The translations under genes and the position numbers were made by a program. Positions 1 to 13,200 of a DNA stretch of 64,000 nucleotides are shown one piece after another. The first letter of the stretch is position 1. Every line of letters begins with the position of its first letter. The stretch spans positions 521,772 through 585,771 of the forward strand of contig VWZF01005933.1 in NCBI GenBank assembly GCA_013396755.1, read 5' to 3'. This DNA is from Sclerurus mexicanus. Lineage: Eukaryota; Chordata; Aves; Passeriformes; Furnariidae. The notes beneath the pieces were generated by a model. It worked only from the letters and a program-made list of their open reading frames with translations. It was not told the DNA's origin and made no database searches.

Positions 1-3000
1 TGCATTGCAATTTCCTCACTAAGCTGTACAACTCTAACATGTCATTCTGCTGGACTAGGCCCTAAGGCTTACCTGTTATCAGAACTGCTCCATTTTATTT
101 TATTCACGGTCATTATAGGAAACAAGAGAACACAAAAACAGAGAAATAATTTAGAAGCAAATAGATTTACTTTTTAAAGCAATCATTTCAACCTTAAAGT
201 AGGAAATTAAAATGACTAGTGAGAAGAACAAAGTGTTTTTAAAGCAATTAATTTAAGCCCACATGAATCAATAGACAAGGAAAGCACTGAACTTCTGGTG
301 TAATGGCAAAGAAACCACAGCAGGTTCAAAGACAATCTATGCACAAACTAACAGTGCTTGCAAACTGAATCACAGTTCTACCAACACAAAACAATTAAAA
401 GCACCAGCTGAACTCCAAAGAGTTTGGTTTTGTTTCAGGGTTTGGGGTTTTTTCCCTCTTTTTTACTGTTTGTTTTTTGAAATTGAAGGCAAGGATATTG
501 GATAGACCATTTCAGAACATGCTGAAACCGCCTTTAGTGGTCTTTAATTGCTAATGCATGGGTATGAACAGTAGCATAAATGAAGTTTGAAAATTAGCCC
601 ACTCTTGGATGATTCCAAAGACACTATGCTAAAGAGTTACTTTAATTAGTTAAGACAATCTGCTGTGATGTACAAGGCTGGTCCATCTATCATCTTCACA
701 GGTACTCGACCTGCAGCATTTAGAAGAAGCAGATTTTTTTGTTGTTGTTGCTCTTCAGCACCTTCCAGTTTTCTTTTCTGACACCTTCTCCCCCTTTTTA
801 GACCAGTGCTTAATATTTGTCTGGAAAATCTATTTTAAGAACAGGAGGTGGGGAAGGTTGCTTAATTTGGTTCCCTGTCCTTCACCATAAATCTAAGAAG
901 GGTCACACCATTAGCTTTTAGATAAGTGTCCCACTCCCATGATTATTATCTGATGCAATATCTCACATTCCCCTCACCTTTACTTTAATAACTTTACTGT
1001 CTCCCTTCCTTGCAACCAAAACTGTCTGTTTTAGCAACCCATAAAAATCAGACTCCATGGTTTAGAAGGTTTAGCTTTCAGATATACTAAACGTCATCAA
1101 ATGGTATGAGTTCCTGACTAAAGATAAGCCAAGTAGCTGCATAAAACAGCATGCAGCTACATTTCATAAGGTTACCTGAAAGGCCAAAAGACAAGTTAAA
1201 AACCATGATCCTGTAACATTTTCCTGGAGTATCACAGTACAGAATCCTTTACAATAGTCAAAACATTTAAGAGAAGCTAACTGGTATATCACATTAAGAG
1301 AAACTAAGAAATCCATATCAACTCCTCCTCACTACTAGAAAAAGCCAGCAATCTGATCATTACAGACCACAGCAAAACAGCATAAGAGACTCAAAGCAGG
1401 AAAAAATCCCCAACCCTTAACAGATTGTGTCTGACTTCCTATCTATCCATATAACCTATCCATTAAGTTGATAAACACACAACAGGACGAGCTATCTTAT
1501 GATACTGCTCTTTTTGAGTACAGACTTTGCCAAGTTAAACCAGATCTCAGCCTGCTGCAGACATCTGCTCCCACTGTGAGAAGTTCTGCTCCTTCAGCAA
1601 CTCTTCACACAAGTACAATCCACCAAGAGCAATTAACACAGGGAAAAAAGAATAGTGCAAATTTCCAGTAGGCCAGAGATTAACCATTGAAGCTACAAGC
1701 TTCCTTAATGTCAGTGATTTCTTTTAAAATCAGCAGCCAAAATAGCTAAACATGAACAGTGGAGCAATAGAAAAGATTTACAAAGTATTTTTTTATATTC
1801 TTTAAAAGAATGTTAATTAATAGCATTAAAAATATGTAGTGTAATTAATATATTCTATCATAAGCTTAAAAGACATTAAAAATAGAATAGTATTTGAATA
1901 TCTGTGTCTATGCCTTCTATAACGAATAATCTGTAATAGGAAACAGAAGGGTCCAAAAAATGGTAACAAGAAGATGAAATGTCTCTCCTCTGATATCACA
2001 TGTTAGCTCACTTACATTATCAGCTATGAAAAAAAGGAAACAAAAAACCAGAGTGCATCTGTCTCCTTCCAAGTGCTAAAACAAGACCTGCTCAAATGCT
2101 GATGCCTCTGTCAGGAAGCACATCAGCAAAGCCTGAGCTGGTGGGATGAAGACCAGTAAGTGTGAGATACAAGAAAACTGGGGGAATTAAAAGAGAGACA
2201 GCAAGAAGGAGAGAATGTGTTAGGTAAACGTGTAAGGACAAGCTATCATATGGAACAAATTAAATAGAGGCACAGCAGTCCTCATCCTCCTCCCGGTTCA
2301 GTCTTAAATTCAAAATAAGGTTAATTACAGCTATTTTTGCATGACACAGAAACTCTAAGGTAAATACTGGTTTAACATTTCGTCATTTTACAATCATTTT
2401 GTTACCACCATTTTTATTCATTTAAAGTCGCAGGAGAAAGCATCCACTCTTGAAAGCCAGGCATTGATAAACTGTAAGCTTAGAGAAGCCTCAGAGACTC
2501 GGTGCAGTGACTTACACTGCTCTCATCAGTCCTAAAATGCAATAGAGCTTTTCCACAAAGAACAAATTAAATCCCACAGGATTTGTGTCCAGTATTATTT
2601 ATTTACTACCCATCACAATTTTTGCAGATACTTTCCATCTGTCTAAAGAAGGGGGCAAAAGAAGAGCATATGTTCTGAGTAATTCTGAGCTCCACAAGAA
2701 CTGATTAATTAGCCATCAAACCAAAACAGAACCAATTTTGGGAGAGTGTTCACTGTAGCATGTTCTTAGTTTCCATTTTGTTCACTAACAGTTTATATGA
2801 AAATATTATTCACCTCTGTCATGTTTTTGGAACATTGGCTACTTCAATCAAAAGTTTTTGGGAAGAATCAGGAAGAAGATAGACTAAAGGAATTACATGA
2901 ACTGCAGTCCTTCAGAAACTTAGCCAAACAAATGATTTAATGAAAGTAACACAAGACCACCAGTAAGACATGTGAGAAACAGAACAATTAGAGATGGATA

Positions 3001-4165
3001 ATCTGGAATCTGGTAGCCAGTCCTTAAATGACAGTTCTGGATGTACTGGTATTTAAAATTACTAATAGTTTGTTGAATACCCAGAGCTGCTCTTTAATAC
3101 TATTAAGAAAAGAATTCCTGTCTGCTACCAGATGACCATGAGGATGAGTGTGCATCCAAAATCTACCTACATTGAGCATAACAGCAAATACATATGATTC
3201 CTCAAATAAAAAGAATTCAGTAGGCAGAGGAAATGTGCTGCTAATATAGCCAGAAGTATTCTTTATAGCTCTTAAAGTATTAGAATTTCTGTGGGTTAAT
3301 TCTAAAAGTGGAAAACTGCTCTATTTGTTTCTATAACTCATAAAATCCTGCAGTAGCATAAACAGCTTCTTTACATTAAAAATTAACCTATACAATCCAA
3401 AACACTCAAAATCTCCCTATTTCCTAGTTAATTTGTAATCTATTTAGTGTATTAAGGCACCATTCCCAGTAGCATCATAAAAGATTAAAAGAGGATGTTT
3501 CGTCTTCTGTAACAGAAAGTGGGAAAACAAATTAAATTTCCTTCCTTTCATTTTTTTTCATCTTGTGCTCATTTCAGTCAATCAAAGCAGGACAGTACAA
3601 TGCTCGGTGACCTCTTGGCTCTAGCACTTTCAGACACCACAGACTGCAGACTGCAAGAACCACCACATTTTCTGGGCATACCCAGGAAGACAGAGATGCT
3701 TCCTTATTACTCTCTACTCACACAGTTCAACTTCTCTGCCACATTTTTTTCCTTTTACACTCTAAACAAGAACAAAGATATTAAGGTACTTTTAAAGATA
3801 CTGGAGGGTACCTACACCGAACATTAAAATCCATATTTAGGAACTTTAAAAGGTAGCTATATTTGCAGGAGAACTGATCACCTTACAAGTTAACTAACTG
3901 GTGTAAACCTTTAGCAAATACATCACCTTAGTCCTAGCTACAAATATGCTTAGCTGGACAAGAATTTTGATAATGTTTTGGGGTTGTTTTTTTTTACATT
4001 TTAATGATAATTTTAATGCGAAAATTCTTAGGATTTTGTCTCTAGCGTTTCATTGACTAAATCTATATTAAAAGAATCAGGATCATACAAAATTGACACA
4101 AAATAGGAAAACAGAAATTGACCCAGAAAGAGCCCAGAGCAAGGGAGAATATGTGGTTGTATCAC
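1..4165 (-). other. ULK4 intron after coding exon 29 (continues off window)
   Basis: No exon, repeat family or RNA gene recognised. I looked for the next ULK4 segment on the minus strand and did not see it. The short ORFs here have no conserved features. Confidence 0.7.
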
Positions 4166-4258
4166 CTCACAGAAGCAGGGCTGTGCTCAGTCAGGGCCAC
4201 CAGCAGCTTCAGAGCGTACAATGGTACAGGGTCCGGAGCCATCAGGATGTGCTCGTAC
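4166..4258 (-). CDS. ULK4: ULK4 coding exon 29, last in window (residues 996-1027)
   Basis: 93 nt. Acceptor CCCGTGAG, donor GTGATA. Encodes YEHILMAPDPVPLYALKLLV then ALTEHSPASVR, matching human YEHILLEPDPVPAYALKLLV. The splice sites are weaker than average but the peptide match is unambiguous. The next segment (human LVEESKLIPLIF) is not found downstream in the window. Confidence 0.94.
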
Positions 4259-7200
4259 CTCACGGGGAGAAGAGGAAGAAACAGTGAGTTAAAAAAAAGA
4301 TAAGAGATAAGAGACTCATGTCAAAAAAAGCTGATATTAAAAATGCATCATTGCCCATTTCCAAACTTCCTACCAACCACAACGAAAATATAATGCTGTT
4401 TGGAATTGCACAAAGCAACAAGACTCGCTTACAAACAGTACTTTAAAGCCACAATCAGATTAACTTTATAAGCAGCACTAATAAAAATTTTAGAGAGAGA
4501 TATATGTAATTGCAAAATATGTAACAATATATACACTTGTATGTATATATCCATATATATGCAAGTTATATATACACAACACATGCATGTTCTATAACTA
4601 TAAAATATATTCATAAAACAGTAATCTTATCTACACACATATGACTCATTTATTCATCTATAGCACATTTTATATATAAAAAAATTTAAACTTTGAGAGA
4701 AGTAGAAAATGAGCATCCAAATATTAGGCAGAAGGTTTATCCCATGCTGAGAAAGACAATCAACCAGCTTATATATGCTTATGCTATATATTTTGTCTAC
4801 ATAGTGATTTTTCTCAAAACTGAAAAAGAAAATCACACTGAGCTTTATATTTTATCCAAATTTCAGAAAATATTGCTTTCACTACTGCCTACTTCCATTC
4901 CCCAAGTAATGTGGTACAGCAGAATATAAAAATACTCCAAAACTATGTTTATTGAGAGCTCTAGCAGTAAAAATAAAACTACAAGAGAAACCTCTTTGAA
5001 ACGATTGCAAATAATCACCTCATGGAAATCTTGATAAGGGGGGACAGGCTGCTGAAAAGCAAAATGGACCTTGTTGTTGCTATTAACGTTCCAGTGATGC
5101 CCACCCAACAAACAGGCCTAATTTTATTGTGTTTAAATCAAAATGTATCTGGATGACAATGAGATACACAATGATGGAAGTGAGAGAGATGTAAGCATAG
5201 AAAACCACAGACTCAGCTAGGTCAAAACACAGTCACACGAATGAATCAGCCATGCTAGCTTAAAAATCTGACACTTGGCAATATACTTGTTTATATAAAC
5301 ACATCAATACCTTCCCTAAACAGCTCCACTTTAAACAGTTTCCAGCCTTCTATATATTACATTTGAGAGACACTATTACTGCTTAGCATACTCAGCATCT
5401 TAATTCCTTGAGGTTCTAGGAAAAAGACTCACTTTATTTCCTTTTCCTTGAAACTTTTCCCCACTCCCTCAAAACAATATTAGAGGATATTTCTAAGGGA
5501 AGGTGCAGTGATCCATCAAACAAAAGACTACATGAGAAAAAACAGATTGTTACAGTCAATGTCTGAGCAATTAATATGAACACACTGCCTGAATAAAGGC
5601 CATTAGGAGCCATGAATATATGAATCTTCTCTGAAGGGGAAAGACTCTGCTTGAGAGACTTTATTAAATGAATGAGACAACAAATGATTTCACTGCCACT
5701 TCAAAACACAGAACAGTTTAGTAACAGTAAAGGACATTTTATAAGGGTTCTGTAAACTCCAGACACTACACTGTAAGGAGTTTGGTTTTTTTGTCACTCT
5801 TTTCTATAAACAACCATGACAAAAGGACTTAAGGATATTGACTCTTCTAAGCTCTTAAAAAAGACTGAAGGTTATGTCAAGTCTCCTCGACTTTGTACTA
5901 GGAGAATTGGCTTGGCAGTCTACTAAGAACAAGCTACGTAACCTTTCAAATGAAATAAAACTTTATTTACACATTCCTCTATTTTGCTCATTCTGGTTCA
6001 ATGTTCAACTGACATATAACTAGGAGTATTAAGAATTAAAATCAAATAGAGCTGGATAGAAAGCATTTGCCATGTATTCATTTTGGTTATGAAATGCTCA
6101 GGGGAATAACCTTTCAGTAAACTGAAATTTTATGATACTATTTCATTCAATTCAATCAAAACCCTCCGAGGAAGCTAACTTTCTGATCTATAAATACACG
6201 GATATTTAATGGAATTACCATTTTATTGATGATGCAGAAGATGGGAAAAAAGTAGTAATCGCTGCGCTCCTGCTTTTTCTCAAAATGAAGTCCATTTATA
6301 TTTCATGCATAGTGACCCACATTCTATTTCTAAATTTAAACAAATTAATTTCAGGAAGATACTTATAGGAATGAAAGATATACACAAATGAGTATGGGTA
6401 TAATCTTTCATGAAAAGAACATCACATATTAAACCCAGATGTCCCTCCCTTCTATGTTCAGCAGCTCCCAGTAGACTCCAGAGGGGTTGAGATACCCACT
6501 TGCCCACAGAGACTGCCCATGAAAAAACAGCCATCACAGATCTCCCCTCTTTTGACTGTCTCCAGCTGAGTCACACTCTGTCCCATCCTTCACCCAGCAA
6601 CAGAAAGACTAAACACCAGGAAACACCTCTTTAGCCTCCAAATGTTCTATCTTGGAGTTTTCAATTAACCCATACTTCTTGGGACAAAGCTTTACATCAT
6701 GAGTAGGTTACACTGACTCTTAAAGCCTAGAACCAAGACTCTGAGCTGCAGCAAGACCCTTTCACACACTTTCATACAACATAATGCATGCAAAGATGGC
6801 ACAGGTGCAGTCCCCAAAGTAAGACCATATATAGTCTCAGACCTAAAAGCCCTGCCACTCAATTGAGCTAATAAGCTCAGACACAGGAGAACACTGGCTG
6901 TTTTCCTTCCAGTTTGTAATTAGCCTGACACACCCTCCAAACACACACCCTTCAAGTCAATGAAAAATATTGTCTAAGATGGACATGTTTCAAGGGCGAG
7001 ATGGACAAGGGCAAGGACAGAACTCTGTCTCCCTTGACTCCAGGTCTCTTCCCTTATCTGAAAGCTTTTAATAATGCATACAGTCTATTTTAAAAGTAAT
7101 GTTTCCAGTTTAATTTGTACTGATACATTCTATATTTCCCAGAGGACAAAGAATGTGAAAAAAGGTGTGAAAGTTTCTCTCCAGAACTCTTAAGATGTCC

Positions 7201-10200
7201 TTCCAATTATCTGTCTTGGAGAAAAGTTTACACATCTTGAATCGATAAAACTTTGCTCCTCAAGTTGCAAGAGCATTTTTTAATTAGCAAAAGACAGTCT
7301 CATATTTGGAGAGGGCACCGTGTTTCTGATCATAATCCAGCATCCATTCCTCCATTCTTCTTCCATTTATTTAATGTAGGGGTAGGGAACAATTTTCTCA
7401 CGTAGGGCAGCTAAGTATTCATCACTTTTGAGGACCACACATGAAAATACATTGTACTATTACTAGAATAATGTAAACTATGAATGATGATTCATCACTA
7501 CAGCACTCATCTTGTGTTTACGCTTTGCTTCCCTCTGTTCACTGATGTTACCAGGTTACAGACAGTCTATGCATAGCACTGAGAGCTGTCTTCATGCTCA
7601 CCTGCAAGTCAGCATGAAATGAGAGGCTCATTTGACTGTAGACCTTACAAATGAAGTTCCAGGCCACATCTGAGTGAACCGTGGGGGATTAATCCATGAG
7701 GCACTGTGCCCTTTCACAAAGTTACATGCCATTCTATGTGACATCAGAAAATCTTACATGAAGGCACAATATCCAAAACAGACAAAAAGATGTATGGTTA
7801 CAATGGTCTAACTTTATTAGCAGTACAAAGAAGAGTATTTAATCACAGCCCAAAAGCTAGGGATAATCTTGTTGTGCTCCAAGAACAGCCAGAGGCACAG
7901 CATCAGAAATGAGTGTCACACAGAAGTTGTGTCTGTGTTGTATATGACAAAATACTAAATAAACCCAGGATGACATGCTGGGCAGGGAACTCTGGCAGCA
8001 GTTAATTGCTATTCCTCTTTTGACTTTGCCATTTAAACACAGAAAAGGTAGTTAAAACAAATCCACTGTCAAACTGGATTGAACATCAAGTTATTCCCCA
8101 TCCCAGGAGCAATGTTATACTCACTGAGGCAGCAGCAGCTCTCTAATGAGAGACAGAAGCTTGCTGTTGGATTTGAGGCTCTCCCCTCTCTCCTCAGCCA
8201 TGGCCTCGTGGCTTAAAAGCAGCGATGTGGTTTCAGAGAGCAACCGCAAGCTGAAGAGTCTCCATTCCACTGGAAAAGAAAGGTGCCAAGAATGTGACCA
8301 CACTGAAGCATAATTACAACAAAACATGGAGTTCATGGAAACTGTATCTGATGTGCCCATACACTTACCATTCTGACTGTGGACCAGAGAAACCAGTGGT
8401 GGGAGGATACAGTCTTCAACCTAAAACAGAGAATTAGAAAGATCTGGCTTAGATTATTCACAGAGGGAAAAAAAAAACAACAAAAAACCCAACATAGAAC
8501 AGAGATACACTATCATCTATGTTTATTGCACTGCTAGAGCCCTTTATCAAAGAGATGAATAATCATGGAAATTCATCCATAATCATAAAGCCACCAAGTT
8601 CATTTTTCTCTGGTAAACTGCTCTAACTTACAGACATTAATCTGCTTTTAGATAGAAAACAGTAACTTTGGTTTAATTCACTGACAGGGAATTTTAATTT
8701 AAAATACAGAATTCAGTGCAGATATAAGATACTAAGAAAAAAGAGTATTTGAGTGTCTTAATCCTGACGCTTTAATCCATAAACTGATCATTGAATAGAG
8801 TTCAGATGAAAAATCCTTCCAAAACAGAACTGCATAGAATTAAGATACATCAGGAAAGACGTACTACCTCTAATTAAGTATGTCTAAGCTTAATATAGAT
8901 TCTTGAAAAAATTTTAACTTCTTCCCTTCTGGTAATATACAGTCTTCTGCTAATATCTGAATGCACATATATGAGATTTGAACTATGAAAAAATATAAAC
9001 CAATCAACTCTTTATTGTCCATGAGGACATTGTTACAAATTTCTCATCTGTCACAGGACTAGTCAGCTTAGCTCCATTGGAAATCACCTGATAACAAACT
9101 AGGCTATAGCTCAGTTACAAAAACACTGTATTATTACTATGCACTGCAAGAGAATTGCTAAGTCTTAAATCATTGTTAAAATACCATTTATTTACACAGG
9201 ATATGCTTCGGTTTTGGGAGTAACATGGATGGACAGCTCTTCAATTTTTAAGCATGCATATTGGATGCACACCTTCTCCTTGGATTTATTTTTACAAATA
9301 AAACTGCTGGGTAGGTTCTCACTACACTGTGGACAGAACTAGGTGTAAAAGGACTGTGTTACAATCCCCCACATGTTTTGTTTCAGTAATTAATACTAGA
9401 AGATAAAATTTCCCTAGGTGTATGCAGCTACTAATAAGAAACATCTATAGAAGCTGAAAGTAAATATGAGAAAGGTCCCCAAATGAAGTTAGCCTCTAGT
9501 CAGCAATAACTATTTCATTGCTGGTTGGTGGACTCCCAAATTAATCTCTGACATCAAGGGATTCATTTACTCTGGCTTTTGTCACTTACAAAACGCATTT
9601 GTTACATATTTTCAAGAAAAGCAGTCAAAGGATTCTGCTTGAGGTATGGAAGGCAAACAGCTCTTGCATGAAGATAGGCAGATATGGGGGGTTTGTCTCA
9701 GTCTTTCTCACTGCTTAAAGAAAAGAAAGGGAATTGATGGACAGCCCATTGAGGATGGACAAAGGACGGCTCACTCCAGGTTGGGCTCGAGGTGGAATGG
9801 CATTTACTGAGAACACGGCCCCGATTTATGTAGGGGTGGGTGAAGAACGTTCTAGAGGAGGGCGGAACATGCAAATCCTCTTCCATAAAAGGAAAGGAAG
9901 AGGAAGGGCTGAGCCATATGTGGAGATCAGAAGCAGGGAATAACCATATAAGGCTTTGCTGTGGCAAAACCGAGCCAATCAGTGGGCAGGAATTTTATGA
10001 GGGACAAGAAAGACGCCATTTTAACAAAGGGATTTTCAATACTTTGAACAGGGAACATAGAACTTGCATATTAAAACATCAACCAGGGAACCCATAACAT
10101 CCAAACGCTGTCTTAAAATACAAGAACATTGGCAAACAGTCCTAGTCCAGCTCTTTTTCTTCATCACTTGGCTCCATTAATCCATTTCATTGTTCCTTTT

Positions 10201-13200
10201 CATGCGGTGTAGCTGCATACCCCAACAGGAAATATTCTTTAAGTCTAAACAGACTACATAGGTTGAATATGATCATAACTATATAGGATATGAGTTTCTA
10301 CCATCTTTTAAATAGCCTGATACCAGTTCATGATAAATACCTAACTGCACAAAGCCCCTACTGTATTACCCTGTAACGATGGCATCCAAAGGCTTTGCTG
10401 CCGTAAACGTGTCGCTCTCAGTACCCAAAGCAGCAATGAAATACTAGACACTCGCATGCACACTACATTCACATCTCCAAGCTATAATCCCTGTGAACAG
10501 GACCAAACGAAAACAGCTCAAACCTGGTAATCCTGTTTCTGTCAACTTGAAAGGAGTAGGACAAGAGCAGGAGAAACAGACCCAGCATAAAGCACAACTC
10601 TAGTTTCCAATAAAGTAGCTCTTGAGTTAAGGCTGATGTTGTATCTGTACTTTTGCATTTAACCTTTTCTTCCATATACTTGTCCAATCCTATTTGAAAT
10701 GTATTTATACTTTTAGCACATGTAATACCTATGCAATACATGTAATAACAGCTAACTTGTTACTCACATTCTTATTGTCCCCATGTGCGTTATTTGACAT
10801 TTATCAGTATTGAATAGCAGGTAATTTTACTTTACTTTCACTGTGTGAAGGAAACCTTCTGCAACTTCTCTGTCAGTTTTAGTTTTCACTTCTGTGAATA
10901 ATTTAGTGTCATCAGTCAATTCTGTCACCTCCCTTTTCAGCATTAGTTGTAAGCAGCATGTGTTGCAACACATCTTTGTAAGGTACCACTCTTAAAATAC
11001 CTACATTTTTGAAAACTGATCTCTATTCTCAACTTAGTAAATTTTAACTCGTTAGAAGTTGATCTGTCTGAGGGTAAGGGGGAAGGACCACTAATGGATT
11101 ATGAAGTTTTTGGTGCATGACTGTCAAAACCTTTTTGGAAATTCAAGTACTCTATCTAAAACCAGAACATCTGTCTCCATAACGTTCACTAACTTCTGCA
11201 AGGAAACCTCTACTAGTGGGGTATGAGCACCCAGAAAAAGCTGTATGTACTCTTCTACATTATTTAACCACGTACAAAACCCTGATCTTTGGAAAACAGG
11301 GCAAAATTTTTAAAGAAATTTTTCTGCAGAGTCTGTATGCTACTTTAACCCTCAAAGGAGACAGAGGGACGAGTTACAGTTTCAGAGCAGCACTCACCAG
11401 CTACCAGAAAGGGCTTGAAAGAAAGAACTGTAATTTCAGTCCTTCTCTGAATATCTCCACTGTTCACGAAGTATCAGATGTGAGTCCTGCTCCTTAAATA
11501 TATGTGCCAGTTTCATTAGAAACAAAAAAAACCATTGCCTTAGCTTTACTTGATCTCATCAAGCGAGGTTCAAGCTCCACAAGTACCCACTCTAAAGCAG
11601 CTGTAACACTGCAAGGGCTCACAGTGGAAGGATCCACTACAGCAAGCCCTACTTATTGGGAGGTGCCCTTAAGAATGAAGGTGGAGAACTAAACTTCCAC
11701 TCCCTTGTGCTAGTCAACAAGGATTAATTCAACTATTGAACACACACATGGAACCCCCATGTATTAGTGAACTAGCATATAACCAAAGCTATTTGTTACC
11801 CTTATAACTTGGGCTGTGTTTATATGGATAGCTTAATCCTCTTCTCGAGGCCACAGAACTTACCTTAGTATGGTAAACATTACCAATAATAATAATAAAA
11901 AAATCTTCCTTAATTAAAGTTAAGATTTAGACCTCTTCAAATCAGTGCTTAAGACCAAAGCCTTGACTCTGGGTGGAAACAAAATGCAAGCAGGCTTAAA
12001 GCCTGGTCCATTTGTGAGCCATGCTGTTCTCAAGTGAAAATCAGACCACAGAATTTAGTTTACATATGGAAACTGTGCTATCCAGTATATGCAGCTGTAT
12101 CCAAACTCACAAGTAACTATGCTCATAACTTTTCTTTCAGAGATTTTTCTGGAGGTATCTTGTTCTTTTCAGTGTGCCTTTGTTTAACTTACAACTAGCC
12201 ATTCACTAAAGACTTGGATTTAATGATCCCTGTGGGTCCCTTCCAACTCAGAATATTCTGTGATTCTACTGGGAAGTATCTTCTCCTCCTCTCTTCAAAG
12301 CAGAATGTACCAAAGTAAAACCATCAGCTCCCAAAGCTTTTTTCCAGTCACATGTCAGAGCCACAACATCCAACATCACCATGACATTTGTTCTCATTAA
12401 AATTCCACGTAAAAAGTTATTGCTGAAAGTGACCATGGAATTAAGAACATGATGCTTTCAAATTCCTTAAAACATCTACTGGTGGCACAGCATGTGCCTC
12501 AGTGTTTTAATGTTGTCAGTAATCTCTCAGAATGCAATAGAAAAAATAATCTAATACTTGTTAGAATGGATTGGGAAGAAGGATGACACTTCTCTATTTT
12601 TTATCTAAAATTCCTCAGAACTTCAGAATCTTCATTGAGGGGGGTTTTTTTTCTTACTTCTGGGAAGAGACAGCACTGATTGACTGATTCAGTATGTCAA
12701 TTAGTAGAGAAATAGTTTCACAAAAAAGTCTCATGTCATCTGGATTAGTTTAATGGACAGAAAGCCACACGGGGTATAGAATTTTAATCTACTTGAAAAG
12801 GGAAAGTAATTGAAAAATTCTGTACAATATGTTCATATAGTCATATCCTATATTGATAAAATTAAGGTGTCAGTGGTTAGATGAGAACAGCCTGTGGATG
12901 AAGAACACCACTGATGCTGGATCAAGAAAAAAGCACTTGCAGAAGTTTCTACCCCTTGTGTTGTCATCTTTGGTGGAAGTAATGACTCTCATATTGTCAA
13001 ACAGTAGATCTCCATGTCATACAGCTTTTCCCTTGACTTTCCATCAAGCAACTCATGTCCAGGGTGCTTTTATTTTAGCTTGCTTTATAAAGTAACTTTT
13101 AAAACCTTGAGGAAGAGAATCACTGCTGACAACTTTTGCCTTAACCAGATAACAACTTTCATGCCTTGGGTAAAAGAGCATCTGTGCATTACACAAATCA

